Of a DNA stretch of 5,222 nt, positions 4,684-5,222 are shown one piece after another (within the stretch, counting starts at the first letter, position 1; each line of letters begins with the position of its first letter). A program made the translations under genes and the position numbers. Below the pieces are notes generated by a model. It worked only from the letters and a program-made list of their open reading frames with translations, did not search any database and had not been told where the DNA came from. Origin of the DNA: Clostridiales bacterium (GTDB lineage: Bacteria > Bacillota > Clostridia > Oscillospirales > Ruminococcaceae); assembly GCA_012523875.1 (NCBI GenBank), contig JAAYSW010000070.1:1-5222 (forward strand), given 5' to 3'.

Positions 4684-5222
4684 ATGAGCAATATAGCCTT
4701 GCAAATAGAACGCACTATCTCGAATTCAGTAGATAGTAATTCACCAGTAATATTTGATAATATTGTTTATTCAGATGGAAATATATCATATGATAGCCAA
4801 ACAGGGATAATTACTTTTAATGAAGCAGGTCGGTATGTTATAAATTGGTGGGTTGCAACCCAATCATCTCCATCAACCAATGGAGCAGTATTCGGTTTAC
4901 TTTCTTCCCAAGGTGATAATTTAATAGGTGCATCCCCTATTAAAACAGGGGAAGTTTCAGGTGTAGGAATTATTGATGCCAATGAAGCATTTGTTACGGT
5001 ATCATTAGTTAATAGTAGCACATCAACCATATATTATAGCCCTGCTGTGCCAGTTAAGGCAACCTTAGTTATAATAGAGGATGATATTAATACAACAGGT
5101 CCAACAGGTCCCACGGGTGCAACGGGTCCAACAGGTGACACCGGTCCAACAGGTGATACTGGTCCAATAGGCGATACCGGCCCAACAGGTGATACTGGTC
5201 CAATAGGCGATACCGGTCCAAC
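4684..5222 (+). CDS. Collagen-like repeat protein with N-terminal jelly-roll-like domain (5' part, cut by window edge)
   Basis: The first 179 codons of a BclA-type surface or spore protein. Residues 1-138 look like the BclA C-terminal / C1q-TNF-like beta domain: SPVIFDN, then GIITFNEAGRYVINWW, AVFGLLSSQGDNLIGAS, EAFVTVSLVNSS and a closing VKATLVIIED strand. From residue 139 come Gly-X-Y triplets, 13 complete, of the forms GPT, GAT, GDT and GPI, threonine-rich at Y as in glycosylated bacterial collagens, and still open at the edge. In BclA itself the jelly roll follows the collagen stalk and drives trimerisation, so here the order is reversed, unless a second such domain follows beyond the window. 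There is no signal peptide, as for exosporium proteins made in the mother cell. Start: ATG at 4684 with GGAGGG 5 nt upstream. Exosporium versus vegetative surface location is not decided by the sequence. Confidence 0.88.
   Translation, partial: MSNIALQIERTISNSVDSNSPVIFDNIVYSDGNISYDSQTGIITFNEAGRYVINWWVATQSSPSTNGAVFGLLSSQGDNLIGASPIKTGEVSGVGIIDANEAFVTVSLVNSSTSTIYYSPAVPVKATLVIIEDDINTTGPTGPTGATGPTGDTGPTGDTGPIGDTGPTGDTGPIGDTGP
5143..5222 (+). repeat. 36-bp tandem repeat coding for the collagen stalk
   Basis: Two consecutive 36-nt units (5143-5178 and 5179-5214) differ only at one third-codon base (GGT versus GGC), and a third begins at 5215 and is cut by the window. Each unit encodes GPT-GDT-GPI-GDT. 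The earlier triplets (5098-5142) are more diverged at the DNA level. Near-identity including synonymous sites points to recent duplication by slippage or recombination, so copy number is probably variable between strains. Confidence 0.9.

Noticed and set aside
4767..5030. 87-aa minus-strand frame
   Set aside because: Antisense shadow of the jelly-roll-like domain of the collagen-like gene.
5143..5222. CRISPR-like reading of the 36-bp repeat
   Set aside because: The units are directly adjacent without spacers and encode in-frame Gly-X-Y triplets.

Overview
The window reads as chromosomal DNA from an anaerobic, spore-forming, low-GC Gram-positive bacterium (Bacillota, probably class Clostridia). 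This rests on the strongly AT-rich intergenic DNA, the purine-rich Shine-Dalgarno sites ahead of most genes, a rubredoxin/rubrerythrin oxygen-defence locus typical of strict anaerobes, and a BclA-type collagen-like gene of the kind found on clostridial and bacillar spores. The genus cannot be fixed from the sequence alone.

Layout. (1) Positions 1-362, plus strand: the C-terminal end of a glycogen/maltodextrin phosphorylase (GlgP family), cut by the left window edge. A strong hairpin at 396-433 separates it from the convergent genes. (2) Positions 466-2522, minus strand: three genes read leftward. They are a small cupin (2205-2522), a two-headed rubredoxin (1439-2119), and a fusion of a two-cluster ferredoxin with rubrerythrin (466-1446). 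The last two overlap by 8 nt and are probably translationally coupled. Candidate promoters lie ahead of the cupin gene and ahead of the rubredoxin gene. (3) Positions 2645-4303, minus strand: a cytoplasmic PAS-GGDEF-EAL protein. Its GGDEF site is degenerate and its EAL site looks intact, which suggests a PAS-controlled c-di-GMP phosphodiesterase. (4) Positions 4304-4683: an AT-rich divergent intergenic region with a promoter at each end and a long AT-rich inverted repeat in the middle. (5) From 4684 to the right edge, plus strand: the start of a collagen-like protein whose jelly-roll-like domain comes before its Gly-X-Y repeats. The gene runs off the window.

How the genes fit together. The two redox genes look like one electron wire. 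The first protein carries a rubredoxin at each end. The second carries two probable [4Fe-4S] clusters, a diiron four-helix site and a terminal rubredoxin. Inferred role: passing electrons from the ferredoxin/rubredoxin pool to H2O2 or O2 at the diiron site. The cupin shares direction and proximity but its role is unknown. The phosphodiesterase and the collagen-like gene are divergently transcribed from a shared intergenic region; any link between c-di-GMP and surface or spore appendage formation is speculative.

The most interesting points are a near-perfect ribosome-binding site and in-frame ATG exactly at the ferredoxin/rubrerythrin junction, which could yield both a fused and a free rubrerythrin; the unusual cysteine spacing of the first ferredoxin motif; and the reversed domain order plus 36-bp tandem DNA repeat of the collagen-like gene.
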